Source of the DNA: a candidate division TA06 bacterium
Lineage (GTDB): Bacteria > Edwardsbacteria > AC1 > EtOH8
Direction of reading: 5' to 3'
Length of the DNA: 64,000 bases
NCBI GenBank assembly: GCA_016235665.1
Contig: JACRJI010000011.1
Coordinates: 62,001-126,000 of the forward strand
Of this stretch, positions 24,806 to 32,532 are shown piece after piece. The notes below the pieces were generated by a model. It searched no databases and was not told the origin of the DNA. It worked only from the letters and a program-made list of their open reading frames with translations. Both the position numbers and the translations under genes were made by a program. The first letter of the stretch is position 1. Each line of letters starts with the position of its first letter.

Positions 24806-25438
24806 ATGAGCTTGAATCCCTGGGTCTGGATAGCCGCCCTTTTAAGCCTGGCTATATTTTCCTATCTGTACAAGGATAACCCGGTCTTCCGTTTTGCCGA
24901 GCACCTTTTCACCGGCCTGTCGGTGGGCTACTACCTGGTGCTTTACTGGAACAGCTACGCCCTGCCTTATATCGTGACCCCGCTGCAGGATCACCGCTGG
25001 ATAACCCTGATCCCGATGGCTTTGGGCATGATGTATCTTTTCCGGTTCATTCCCAAGCTTAATTACCTGATCCTGATACCCATAGCCATCAGCCTGGGTT
25101 TCTGGAATGGAATGTCCATCCCGCTGACCATTGAGGCCGACGTGCTGAAGCAAATACAGGGAACCATGGTCAGGGCCGCTATGATGAACAACCTTTGGGA
25201 TCCCAGAAGCGGATTGATGGCGGGGCTGCTGATACTGACCGGGGTGGTCTGCACCATCTCCTATTTCTATTTCTCCCGGGAGCACAAGGGAGCCTTAAAG
25301 GTTTCCGCCAACATCGGGATCTGGTTCGTGATGATAGGCTTTGGGGCCACCTTTGGATTCACAGTGATGGCCAGGGTCTCGCTGCTGATCGCCCGGATGC
25401 AATTCCTGTTCACTGACTGGATACATCTGATAAAGTAA
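24806..25438 (+). CDS. Cassette A gene 4: polytopic membrane protein, unknown
   Basis: The 210-aa protein has about six helices (near 5-20, 36-54, 68-80, 85-103, 137-155, 165-195). Blocks shared with the paralogue at 28339: NPWVWIAALLSLAIFSYLYK, FRFAEHLFTGLSVGY, ISYFYFSREHKGALKVSANI, and GFGATFGFTVMARVSLLIA with the end FLFTDWIHLIK. The acidic and aromatic residues in membrane segments could form a channel, but no known family is recognised. It ends cassette A; 203 bp of repeat-bearing sequence follow before cassette B. Confidence 0.8.
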   Translation: MSLNPWVWIAALLSLAIFSYLYKDNPVFRFAEHLFTGLSVGYYLVLYWNSYALPYIVTPLQDHRWITLIPMALGMMYLFRFIPKLNYLILIPIAISLGFWNGMSIPLTIEADVLKQIQGTMVRAAMMNNLWDPRSGLMAGLLILTGVVCTISYFYFSREHKGALKVSANIGIWFVMIGFGATFGFTVMARVSLLIARMQFLFTDWIHLIK

Positions 25439-25641
25439 ATCAAAACGGGACGCAGATGAACGCAGATTCCGCTGATCTTTAGCTTTATCGGGGCTGAAAC
25501 TAAAGCATTAATCCATTCTGTGGCGGAAACTGCATGATATATCCAGGTATTTCATCCATTGATATTTGTGATGCGACTTTGTGCTGAACTTTGAGTAAAA
25601 ATCACCCAAGAAATATAATCAACCACAAATGGAGAAAATTA
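25439..25641 (+). repeat. Gap between cassettes with a CAG-type dispersed repeat
   Basis: GGGACGCAGATGAACGCAGA (from 25447) belongs to the repeat family also found at 61065 and, in parts, at 14285, 30535 and 52165. The rest is AT-rich, and I see no promoter or gene in it. Confidence 0.55.
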
Positions 25642-26835
25642 ATGAGGCAAAAAATACCGGGGCTGCTTCTGGTCCTGTTTTGGGCTTCGCTGTGCCTGGC
25701 CCTGCCGGCCCAGCAGATTCCCGTGACAGCCGAACCGGCGGCGGCGGCCATTGCCCCAGCTCCGGAGGTCAAAGCCGGGGACACACCCAACGACGGCGGG
25801 AACGCCATCACCGTCACCTGGCAGGCATCGCCGGACGAGGCTAACGGCCTGGTGGAAGGATATGAGATACTGCGTTCTGAGACACAGGACGGGGTGTTTT
25901 CCAAGGCAGGTTATGTGCCCTACGGCTTTACCGAATTTGACGACCAGGACGTGCCCAAGAATGCCAGCGATTATTATTATCAGGTCAAGGCCATAGGCAG
26001 GGGAGCTGAGCTGTTCAGTTTGAGCGCCGTCTCCAATCCGGCCCAGGCCCGCGAACAATGGTTCAACACCGCCCGGATCAACGCCCTGATCAGCTGCATC
26101 CTGTTCACCCTGATAGTGATCATATTCATCACCCGGGCCAAGCGGGGCCAGAGCCTGTTCATCCGGCGGATCGCCGGGCTGGCGGCGGTAGAGGAGGCGG
26201 TGGGCCGGGCCACCGAGATGGGACGGCCCATTCTTTACGTACCAGGCCTTTCATCCATTTCGGATGTGGCCACCATCGCTGCCCTGAACATCCTGGGACA
26301 GGTGGCCAAGAAAGCCGCCGAGTACGACACTCCGTTGCTGGTCCCAAACCGGGACCCGGTGGTGTTCACCGTGGCCCAGGAGATCGTCAAGTCAGCCTAC
26401 GCCGAGATCGGCCGTCCCGACGCCTACAACCACGATTCGGTGTTCTTTCTGACCGACAGCCAGATGGGCTTTGCCTCCGGGGTTGACGGCATCATGACCC
26501 GGGAGAAGCCGGCCACCAATTTCTTTTTGGGGATGTTCTGGGCCGAATCGCTGATCCTGGCTGAGACCGGGGCCTCCACCGGGGCCATTCAGATCGCCGG
26601 CACCGACGCCGTCAATCAGCTGCCGTTCTTCATCACCGCCTGCGACTATACTCTGATCGGCGAGGAGCTATACGCCGCCTCGGCCTATCTTTCGCGGGAG
26701 CCGATGCTGCTGGGAACCATGAAAGGCCAGGACTGGAGCAAGGCCGTCATAGTGCTGCTGCTGGTCGGTCTGGTCACCGCCCTGATCTTTCCCGGGGCCC
26801 GGGATTTCATCCTGAAAATTCTTAAGGTAGGTTAA
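25642..26835 (+). CDS. Cassette B gene 1: FN3-like domain plus DUF6754-like membrane protein
   Basis: The 397-aa paralogue of the gene at 22145 has a signal peptide, an Ala/Pro linker, an FN3-like domain (GDTPNDGGNAITVTWQAS), a helix, the conserved cytoplasmic domain (IRRIAGLAAVEEAVGRATEM, AEYDTPLLVPN, TREKPATNFF, ACDYTLIGEELYAASAYLSR) and a last helix. The cytoplasmic domain is far better conserved between the two copies than the FN3 part, so the shared job is inside the cell or at the membrane, and the outer domains may differ in what they bind. The ATG at 25642 follows a GGAG site; an earlier TTG is unsupported. Confidence 0.82.
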   Translation: MRQKIPGLLLVLFWASLCLALPAQQIPVTAEPAAAAIAPAPEVKAGDTPNDGGNAITVTWQASPDEANGLVEGYEILRSETQDGVFSKAGYVPYGFTEFDDQDVPKNASDYYYQVKAIGRGAELFSLSAVSNPAQAREQWFNTARINALISCILFTLIVIIFITRAKRGQSLFIRRIAGLAAVEEAVGRATEMGRPILYVPGLSSISDVATIAALNILGQVAKKAAEYDTPLLVPNRDPVVFTVAQEIVKSAYAEIGRPDAYNHDSVFFLTDSQMGFASGVDGIMTREKPATNFFLGMFWAESLILAETGASTGAIQIAGTDAVNQLPFFITACDYTLIGEELYAASAYLSREPMLLGTMKGQDWSKAVIVLLLVGLVTALIFPGARDFILKILKVG

Positions 26836-26844
26836 GGAGTAAAA

Positions 26845-27483
26845 ATGAAAAGACAGATACCATTGATAATAGTGCTGACCCTGGGGACGGCTTTCTTCAT
26901 CCAGTTCTTCATCCCCAGCCAGATCTCAACTGACATCTACCAGACCACCCTGCAATGGGAGATTATCATCAGCGCCTTCGCCATCGTGCTGGCCATCGGA
27001 AGCCTGATCAACCATCATTCGCTCAAGATCAAAAGGCGCAAGCCGCACTGGTGGAACAGCATCGTGACCATGGTGGCATTGGCGGTGATGGCCCTGCTGG
27101 GGATACTGGGGAGGGTCCAGGGCTTGGAGCCGCTGAGGCAGCTTTATAACACCCTGTTCCTCTATGTCCAAGCCCCGATGGACTCGGCCATGTTCGCCAT
27201 ACTGGCCTTTTACATGGCCTCGGCCGCCTACCGGGCCTTCAGGGCCCGCTCCAAGGAGGCAACGCTACTGCTGATCTCCGGTTTTATCGTGATGCTGGGC
27301 GTAATTCCCTTTGGCTCCCTTCTCTGGTCGAAGATCCCCGACATAGCCGAATGGATCCTGATGGTCCCCAACATGGCCTCAAAGCGGGGGATCCTGTTCG
27401 GAGTGGGACTGGGAATGACCGCTACTTCGCTGAAAATCATTTTGGGCATTGAACGCAGCTGGCTGGGAGGAGGCGGCAAATGA
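26845..27483 (+). CDS. Cassette B gene 2: polytopic membrane protein, unknown
   Basis: The 212-aa paralogue of 23297 has the same helix plan and the same blocks (IQFFIPSQIS, MFAILAFYMASAAYRAFRA, VPNMASKRGILFGVGLGMTA, GIERSWLGGG). It starts 9 bp after gene 1 with AAGGAGT and overlaps gene 3 by 4 bp (ATGA). No known family. The tight overlap argues for a fixed stoichiometry with gene 3. Confidence 0.8.
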   Translation: MKRQIPLIIVLTLGTAFFIQFFIPSQISTDIYQTTLQWEIIISAFAIVLAIGSLINHHSLKIKRRKPHWWNSIVTMVALAVMALLGILGRVQGLEPLRQLYNTLFLYVQAPMDSAMFAILAFYMASAAYRAFRARSKEATLLLISGFIVMLGVIPFGSLLWSKIPDIAEWILMVPNMASKRGILFGVGLGMTATSLKIILGIERSWLGGGGK

Positions 27484-28328
27484 AGATATTTGAGAAACTG
27501 ACCAAGATCCCGCGCAGGTTCATCTTCCTGCTGGTGGCCCTATCGGTGGTGCTTCCTTTGATCATACCCATGAACCTGCCCACCCTGCCGGGCAAATACA
27601 CGGTAAAGCTGTACGACTACATCGAAAAGATACCACCCCAGAGCCAGCCGGTGGTGATTGCAGCCGATTACAGCCCTTCGATGATGCCGGAGCTGCAGCC
27701 CATGCTGGAATCCATCATCCGGCATTGTTTTGCCAAAAAGATCCGGGTGATCGTCCTGACCCTGGACCCCAACGGAGCGGCGCTGTCGGAGGCCGCCCTT
27801 AATAAGATAGCACCCGAGTACGGGGCCCGCAACGGCCAGGATTACGTTTTCCTGGGGTTCAAGCCCGGCTATTCCATCGTGATGATGTCCATCGGCGAGA
27901 ACTTCCGCCAGGCTTTTCCCACCGACTTTTACGGAACTCCGCTGGACAGCCTGCCGATGATGGCCCACGTCCGGAACTACGCCGACATCCCGATCGTGGT
28001 CTCCATCGCCGGAAGCGCCGTGACCCAGAGCTGGATAGCCTACGCCGGGACCCGTTATCATGCCAACGTGGGCTCGGGATGTACCGCGGTCAGCACCGCC
28101 GACTACTATCCCTTCCTGCAGTCCGGACAGCTGGTGGGGCTTTTGAACGGAATGAAGGGAGCCAGCGAGTACGAGTATCTTAACCAGAAGAACGGCTACA
28201 CCAAGGCGCCCCGGGTGGCCGGCAAGGGGATGGACGCTGTCTCCATCGTCCACCTGCTGCTGATGGCCTTCATCATCCTGGGCAACATCGGGTACTTGAT
28301 GACCCGGCACAACCTGAGCAAGAAGTAA
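27480..28328 (+). CDS. Cassette B gene 3: extracytoplasmic domain between two membrane helices, unknown
   Basis: The 282-aa paralogue of 23919 has helices near 15-33 and 257-276. Shared blocks: RHCFAKKIRVIVLTLDP, LDSLPMM, NYADIPIVVSIAGS, SWIAYAGT, TAV...YPFLQSGQLVG and GMKGASEYEYL. The outward domain looks like an alpha/beta fold without catalytic signature. Its start overlaps the stop of gene 2. Confidence 0.8.
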   Translation: MKIFEKLTKIPRRFIFLLVALSVVLPLIIPMNLPTLPGKYTVKLYDYIEKIPPQSQPVVIAADYSPSMMPELQPMLESIIRHCFAKKIRVIVLTLDPNGAALSEAALNKIAPEYGARNGQDYVFLGFKPGYSIVMMSIGENFRQAFPTDFYGTPLDSLPMMAHVRNYADIPIVVSIAGSAVTQSWIAYAGTRYHANVGSGCTAVSTADYYPFLQSGQLVGLLNGMKGASEYEYLNQKNGYTKAPRVAGKGMDAVSIVHLLLMAFIILGNIGYLMTRHNLSKK

Positions 28329-28338
28329 GGAGCAAGAA

Positions 28339-28971
28339 ATGATATTTTCAACCAATCCCTGGGTGTGGACCGCAGCCATCCTGACCCTATGCATCTTCTC
28401 ATTTTTATACAAGGAGAACCCGTTCTACCGCTTTGCCGAACACCTGTTCGTGGGCATTTCGGCTGGTTACGGGGTGGCGATCTACTGGAACAACGCTATA
28501 GTTCCCAATCTTTACGTTCCGCTTTTCCAGCACCACGTCTGGTGGTTCATCATACCCGGCCTTTTGGGCATGATGTTCTTTTTCCGCTTCAGCCAAAAGC
28601 TGGCCTGGCTGATACTCATTCCCATGGCCGTGTTGCTGGGCACCAGCAGCGGAATGAGCCTGGCTCCCACTTTTCAGACCAACATATTGAAGCAGATGCA
28701 GAGCGCCCTGGGCGATGCCACCAATCTCAAGCTCGGCGGATGGGGCCTGGTCTGGGGCATAGTCACCCTGTTCGGGGTGATATCCACCCTGAGCTACTTC
28801 TTCTTTTCCCGGGAACAAAAAGGACTGCTGAGGGTCTCGGCCAACATCGGGGTCTGGTTCATCATGATCGGCTTCGGGGCCAGTTTTGGCAACACCGTGA
28901 TGGGCCGTATATCCCTGCTGATAGGCAGGGTGCAGTTCCTGCTGACCGACTGGATACATATCATTAAGTAA
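28339..28971 (+). CDS. Cassette B gene 4: polytopic membrane protein, unknown
   Basis: The 210-aa paralogue of 24806 has the same length and helix plan. Shared blocks: NPWVWTAAILTLCIFSFLYK, YRFAEHLFVGISAGY, LSYFFFSREQKGLLRVSANI and the end FLLTDWIHIIK. An AAGGAGC site precedes the ATG. It closes cassette B; the BFD-like subunit of the dehydrogenase set follows after 106 bp. Confidence 0.8.
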   Translation: MIFSTNPWVWTAAILTLCIFSFLYKENPFYRFAEHLFVGISAGYGVAIYWNNAIVPNLYVPLFQHHVWWFIIPGLLGMMFFFRFSQKLAWLILIPMAVLLGTSSGMSLAPTFQTNILKQMQSALGDATNLKLGGWGLVWGIVTLFGVISTLSYFFFSREQKGLLRVSANIGVWFIMIGFGASFGNTVMGRISLLIGRVQFLLTDWIHIIK

Positions 28972-28983
28972 CTGAAAAATGAA

Positions 28984-29051
28984 AAATGGGAAATAGGAAG
29001 TGATAACCAGACTGCTCTGTGAAACAGGTGAACACTCCCTATTTCCCATTT
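28984..29051 (+). repeat. Inverted-repeat element between cassette B and the BFD-like gene
   Basis: AAATGGGAAATAGG (28984-28997) is the perfect reverse complement of CCTATTTCCCATTT (29038-29051), with a 40-base interior. The left arm with flanks, GAAAAATGGGAAATAGGAA, also occurs inside tupC at about 58930. Confidence 0.7.
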
Positions 29052-29077
29052 AATTAGTTTTCAATTTATCTGAATAT

Positions 29078-29356
29078 ATGGCAAAAAACACCGACAAGAT
29101 AGTCTGTCGCTGCGAGGACATCACTGAGTCCGAAGTCCTGGCCGCCATTGAACAGGGCGCCACCACCGCCGACGAGGTCAAGCGCCTGACCCGGGCCGGG
29201 ATGGGACACTGTCAGGGGCGCACCTGCCGCCGGCTGGTCAACCAGATGCTGGCCAGAGCACTGAGACAAAAACCCGAGGCCCAGCGCCCCATCACCCAGC
29301 GGGCCCCTCTGCAACCCCTGTCGCTAAAGACTTTGGCGGAGTACCAGGAAACATGA
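29078..29356 (+). CDS. BFD-like [2Fe-2S] subunit of a flavin dehydrogenase
   Basis: The 92-aa protein has a BFD-like [2Fe-2S] domain with Cys10, Cys12, Cys45 and Cys50 (VCRCEDITESEV...GHCQGRTC), followed by a proline-rich tail. Proteins of this kind pair with DAO-type flavoproteins, as in archaeal proline dehydrogenases and opine oxidases. The stop overlaps the DAO-type gene start by 4 bp, which supports one complex. Confidence 0.85.
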   Translation: MAKNTDKIVCRCEDITESEVLAAIEQGATTADEVKRLTRAGMGHCQGRTCRRLVNQMLARALRQKPEAQRPITQRAPLQPLSLKTLAEYQET

Positions 29357-30492
29357 GCGCTTACAAATCAGACGCCGTCATCATCGGCGGGGGCATCATC
29401 GGAACGGCCTGCGGCTACTACCTTTCACAAAAGGGCCTGAAGGTGGCGATAGTGGAGCAGGGATATCTCTGCTCCGGCTCCACCGGGCGCTGTATCGGAG
29501 GCATCAGGCAGCAGTTCACCTCGTCCGGCTCCATCAGGCTGATGATGGAGAGCATCAGGCATTTTCAGAACATGGAGCAGGAACTGGGAACCGACGTCCA
29601 CTGGCACAACGGGGGATATCTTTTCCTGGCCCACAGCCCCGAGAAAAAACAGGCCTTCCTGTCAAACATCGCGGTACAGCAGGCGGCGGGGCTAAAGGAC
29701 GTGCGCTGGGTGGATGCCGCTGAATGCCGGGAGATAGCCCCGGGAATGGACGCCACCGGGCTTTTGGGCGGCTCGTACTGCCCCTCGGACGGTCAGGCCT
29801 ACCCCTTTGCGGTGGTCCAGGGCTACGCCGGGAAGATCAAGCAAGCCGGAGGCAGCATCCACACCTTTTCCAAGGTATCCCAGATCCTTCAGCAGGGGGG
29901 AAAGGTTACCGGTGTCAAGACCGATAGCGGCCGGGAATTCTCGGCCGGAGTGGTGATCAACGCGGCCGGCCCCTGGTCCAAGGACGTCGGCCAGATGGCC
30001 GGGATCGAGATCCCGGTGGAGGCCGAGCGGCACGAGGCCATGATCACCGAGGGGGTGGAGTATCTTGGTATCCCGATGCTGGTGGACTACCGGGCCGACG
30101 GAGGGTATTTCCAGCAATACAGGCACAACGGGCAGTTCATCGGCTGTTATTCCCCAGTTCCCAATGTGCCGGGCCATTCGGCCGATTCCACCTTTGAGTT
30201 CCTGCACCAGATGCCCAAGCGGATGCTGAAACTGGTTCCGGGACTGAAGGATCTGAAGGTCATCCGGCAGTGGGCTGGCAGTTACGAGAACACCCCGGAC
30301 GGCAACCCCATTTTGGACCGCACCGGCCTGGACGGATTCTACACGGTGGCCGGGATGTGCGGACACGGCTTTATGCTGGGCCCGGCCATGGGCCGGGTGG
30401 CGGCTGACCTGGTGTTCTCCAGTGACAAGACCACACCCTACCCGGAATTCGCCCTTAAGCGGGACTTCTCCCACGCCGAGGCAATGAAATAG
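29353..30492 (+). CDS. DAO-family FAD amine/imino-acid oxidoreductase (sarcosine oxidase beta/HcnC-like)
   Basis: The 379-aa protein has an FAD fold at the start (AVIIGGGIIGTACGYYLSQ), the DAO-family text CSGSTGRCIGGIRQQFTSSG, and the C-terminal RQWAGSYENTPDGNPILD, VAGMCGHGFMLGPAMG motif of sarcosine oxidase beta, glycine oxidase and proline dehydrogenase beta subunits. It would oxidise a secondary amine or imino acid and hand electrons to the HcnB-like and iron-sulfur subunits at 15281-22008. The arrangement with 2Fe-2S, 2x4Fe-4S and BFD subunits most recalls dye-linked L-proline dehydrogenase of Thermococcales. Sarcosine, glycine, hydroxyproline or opines remain possible. Confidence 0.88.
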   Translation: MSAYKSDAVIIGGGIIGTACGYYLSQKGLKVAIVEQGYLCSGSTGRCIGGIRQQFTSSGSIRLMMESIRHFQNMEQELGTDVHWHNGGYLFLAHSPEKKQAFLSNIAVQQAAGLKDVRWVDAAECREIAPGMDATGLLGGSYCPSDGQAYPFAVVQGYAGKIKQAGGSIHTFSKVSQILQQGGKVTGVKTDSGREFSAGVVINAAGPWSKDVGQMAGIEIPVEAERHEAMITEGVEYLGIPMLVDYRADGGYFQQYRHNGQFIGCYSPVPNVPGHSADSTFEFLHQMPKRMLKLVPGLKDLKVIRQWAGSYENTPDGNPILDRTGLDGFYTVAGMCGHGFMLGPAMGRVAADLVFSSDKTTPYPEFALKRDFSHAEAMK

Positions 30493-30517
30493 GGGCTTAT
30501 TCAATAAGCCCTTTTTT
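30492..30517 (+). terminator. Intrinsic terminator after the dehydrogenase genes
   Basis: GGGCTTA (30493-30499) pairs with TAAGCCC (30505-30511), and a run of T follows. It probably ends transcription from 15209 or from internal promoters. Confidence 0.8.
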
Positions 30518-30530
30518 ATTTTGGAACCGT

Positions 30531-30700
30531 ATGGGACGCTGATTAACGCGGATTATTAAAATTACTTTCCCTCGAAAAATCCAAACAACTGGAAATCTTT
30601 TAAAAATTATCCTTTGTGTCCCTTCGGCGCGCTCAGGGTATGCTTGGTGCCACTTCGGCAAACTGATTGCACCGCTTTGTGGCTAATTTTAAAAGGGAAA
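30531..30700 (+). repeat. Dispersed-repeat fragments
   Basis: GGGACGCTGATTAACGCGGA (from 30534) is a CAG-type copy; CCTTTGTGTCCCTTCGGCGC (from 30611) and GCACCGCTTTGTGGCTAATT are CAC-type fragments. No gene is supported here; a TTG-started N-terminal extension of the next ORF would be translated repeat. Confidence 0.5.
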
Positions 30701-30714
30701 TATTTGTAAACGGA

Positions 30715-32532
30715 ATGATCAAAACTTTATCCATAATCATACTCCTGTCAACAGTCCTGGCGCTGCCAGGCGCGGCCGCACCGGCTGACATTCAAAAGGC
30801 TTTGTCCCTGCAGCAGGCCGGAGAGCCGGAGCAGGCCCTGATGCTGCTGGACAGCCTGGGGCTTGATTCTTTGGCCTTTTATGCCAAGTCCGGCCTGCTG
30901 ATCTCGCTGAAGCAGTATCCCCAGGCCTTGAAAACATTGAACCGGGCGGTGACACTGTGGCCCTCTAATGATCCTGATGTCCGCTGGCAAAGGGCCTACC
31001 TTTACCAAAAGGCCGGAGCCTTTCAGACCGCGGAAGCGCTATATAACCAGGCAGCCCGTGCCGACACTTCCCTGAAAGACTACGCCCTGCTGGGTTTCAG
31101 CCGGTGCTATTCCGGCATGGAGGAAGACAAAAAGGCTGAAGGCTTTAAGCTGGCAATAAAAGAACTGGGCAACTGGGTCTCATACATTCAATCCGGGCAG
31201 ACCTCCGCCAAAAAGCCGGCTTTTACCGCCCCGCCGCCGCCCCGATCCAGCACCGCCATCACCTCGGCCAACCGGTTGATCCGGAAGAAAAGATTTTCCA
31301 AGGCCCAAAAGCTGTTGTCCGATTTCATCCGGCTGTATCCCCAAAGCCCCAACCGGGGCGAGGCCGCCTATACCCTGGCCCGCAGTTACGAGCGCCAGGG
31401 AAAAACGGAACTGGCGATGGAGACCTACCAAAGAACGGCGGAATACCAGCCTTCCTCGGTCTGGGCCGACGATGCCGCCTTCAGATACGGGTGGTGCCAG
31501 TACAAGACGGGCCACAAAGGCGTGGCCCTGGAGCAGTGGAACATTTTGCTGCGCCGCTATTCCACCGGAGACCGGTTGGACGAAACCCTTTACTGGTGCG
31601 GCCGGGTCTCCGGCGAACTGGGCGACAGCGCCAAGGCCTTTCTCTACTATCTTACCGCCGCCAAAAGCTACCGTTACAGCTATTACGGGCTTAAAGCCCA
31701 GAACATCCTGTCTTACCGTTCCTGGAGCGAAATGCCAGCCGACAGTTTTGACCTGCCGTCATTGCTGAAAGGTCTGATCAGGAATAAAAAAGAAAACGGC
31801 GGCCCGATGCCGGCGGAAGAAGACGATCCTTCGGCCCGGCAGTGCCGGCTGGCATTCAGGCTGGCCCAAATGGGTTTCTTAGAGGATGCGGCGGCGGCGG
31901 CCCGGGGGCTGGAGCCGGGTTCGGGGCAGAGCCCCTATTCCCATTACTATCTGGCCCGCACCTACCAGTTGTGCGGGATGCCGGCTAAGGCCATCTACTG
32001 GGCTCAGAAGGCCATTGTAAAACTGCCGGATTCCCTGCAGATCAGCTTGCTGCAGATGATCTATCCCCAGAAATATTTGAGTTCCATAACCCAGAGCCTG
32101 AACGGATCAAAACTGGACCCGGCCCTGGTGCTGGCGGTGATCCGCCAGGAGAGCAAGTTCGAAGCCTCGGCCCGCTCCCGGTCCGGGGCCAGGGGCCTGA
32201 TGCAGGTGATGCCCAAGACCGGCAAGCACATGGCCCGGATGTCCAAGATCAAGAAGTTCGACAGCCGCACCCTGTACCATCCGGATGTCTCCATCGACTA
32301 CGGTACCAGGTTCCTGTCATCCATGGTCAAGATGTTCGACGGCTCGCTGGTGAAGGCGCTGGCGGCCTACAATGCCGGTCCGGGCCGGGTGCGGGAATGG
32401 CTGAAGCCCATGAAGGACAAGGATGACGAGGACTTTCTGCTGCAGGAGATCCCGCTGGCCGAGACCAGGAAGTACGTGAAAGTGGTGATGGAGAACTATT
32501 ACATCTATAAACAGTTACTCGAACCGCTATGA
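30715..32532 (+). CDS. Soluble lytic murein transglycosylase with TPR-like repeats
   Basis: The 605-aa protein has a signal peptide (MIKTLSIIILLSTVLALPGAAA), helical TPR-like repeats over about 20-440 (LQQAGEPEQALMLLDSL, YTLARSYERQGKTELAMETY), and a C-terminal SLT domain. The catalytic glutamate is Glu479 in VLAVIRQESKFEASARSRSG; the ARGLMQVMP and AYNAGPGRV motifs are intact. It cleaves peptidoglycan glycan strands in the periplasm, as Slt70 does. I start at the ATG at 30715, because the upstream TTG lies in repeat sequence. The NHL protein gene overlaps its stop by 4 bp. Confidence 0.92.
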   Translation: MIKTLSIIILLSTVLALPGAAAPADIQKALSLQQAGEPEQALMLLDSLGLDSLAFYAKSGLLISLKQYPQALKTLNRAVTLWPSNDPDVRWQRAYLYQKAGAFQTAEALYNQAARADTSLKDYALLGFSRCYSGMEEDKKAEGFKLAIKELGNWVSYIQSGQTSAKKPAFTAPPPPRSSTAITSANRLIRKKRFSKAQKLLSDFIRLYPQSPNRGEAAYTLARSYERQGKTELAMETYQRTAEYQPSSVWADDAAFRYGWCQYKTGHKGVALEQWNILLRRYSTGDRLDETLYWCGRVSGELGDSAKAFLYYLTAAKSYRYSYYGLKAQNILSYRSWSEMPADSFDLPSLLKGLIRNKKENGGPMPAEEDDPSARQCRLAFRLAQMGFLEDAAAAARGLEPGSGQSPYSHYYLARTYQLCGMPAKAIYWAQKAIVKLPDSLQISLLQMIYPQKYLSSITQSLNGSKLDPALVLAVIRQESKFEASARSRSGARGLMQVMPKTGKHMARMSKIKKFDSRTLYHPDVSIDYGTRFLSSMVKMFDGSLVKALAAYNAGPGRVREWLKPMKDKDDEDFLLQEIPLAETRKYVKVVMENYYIYKQLLEPL

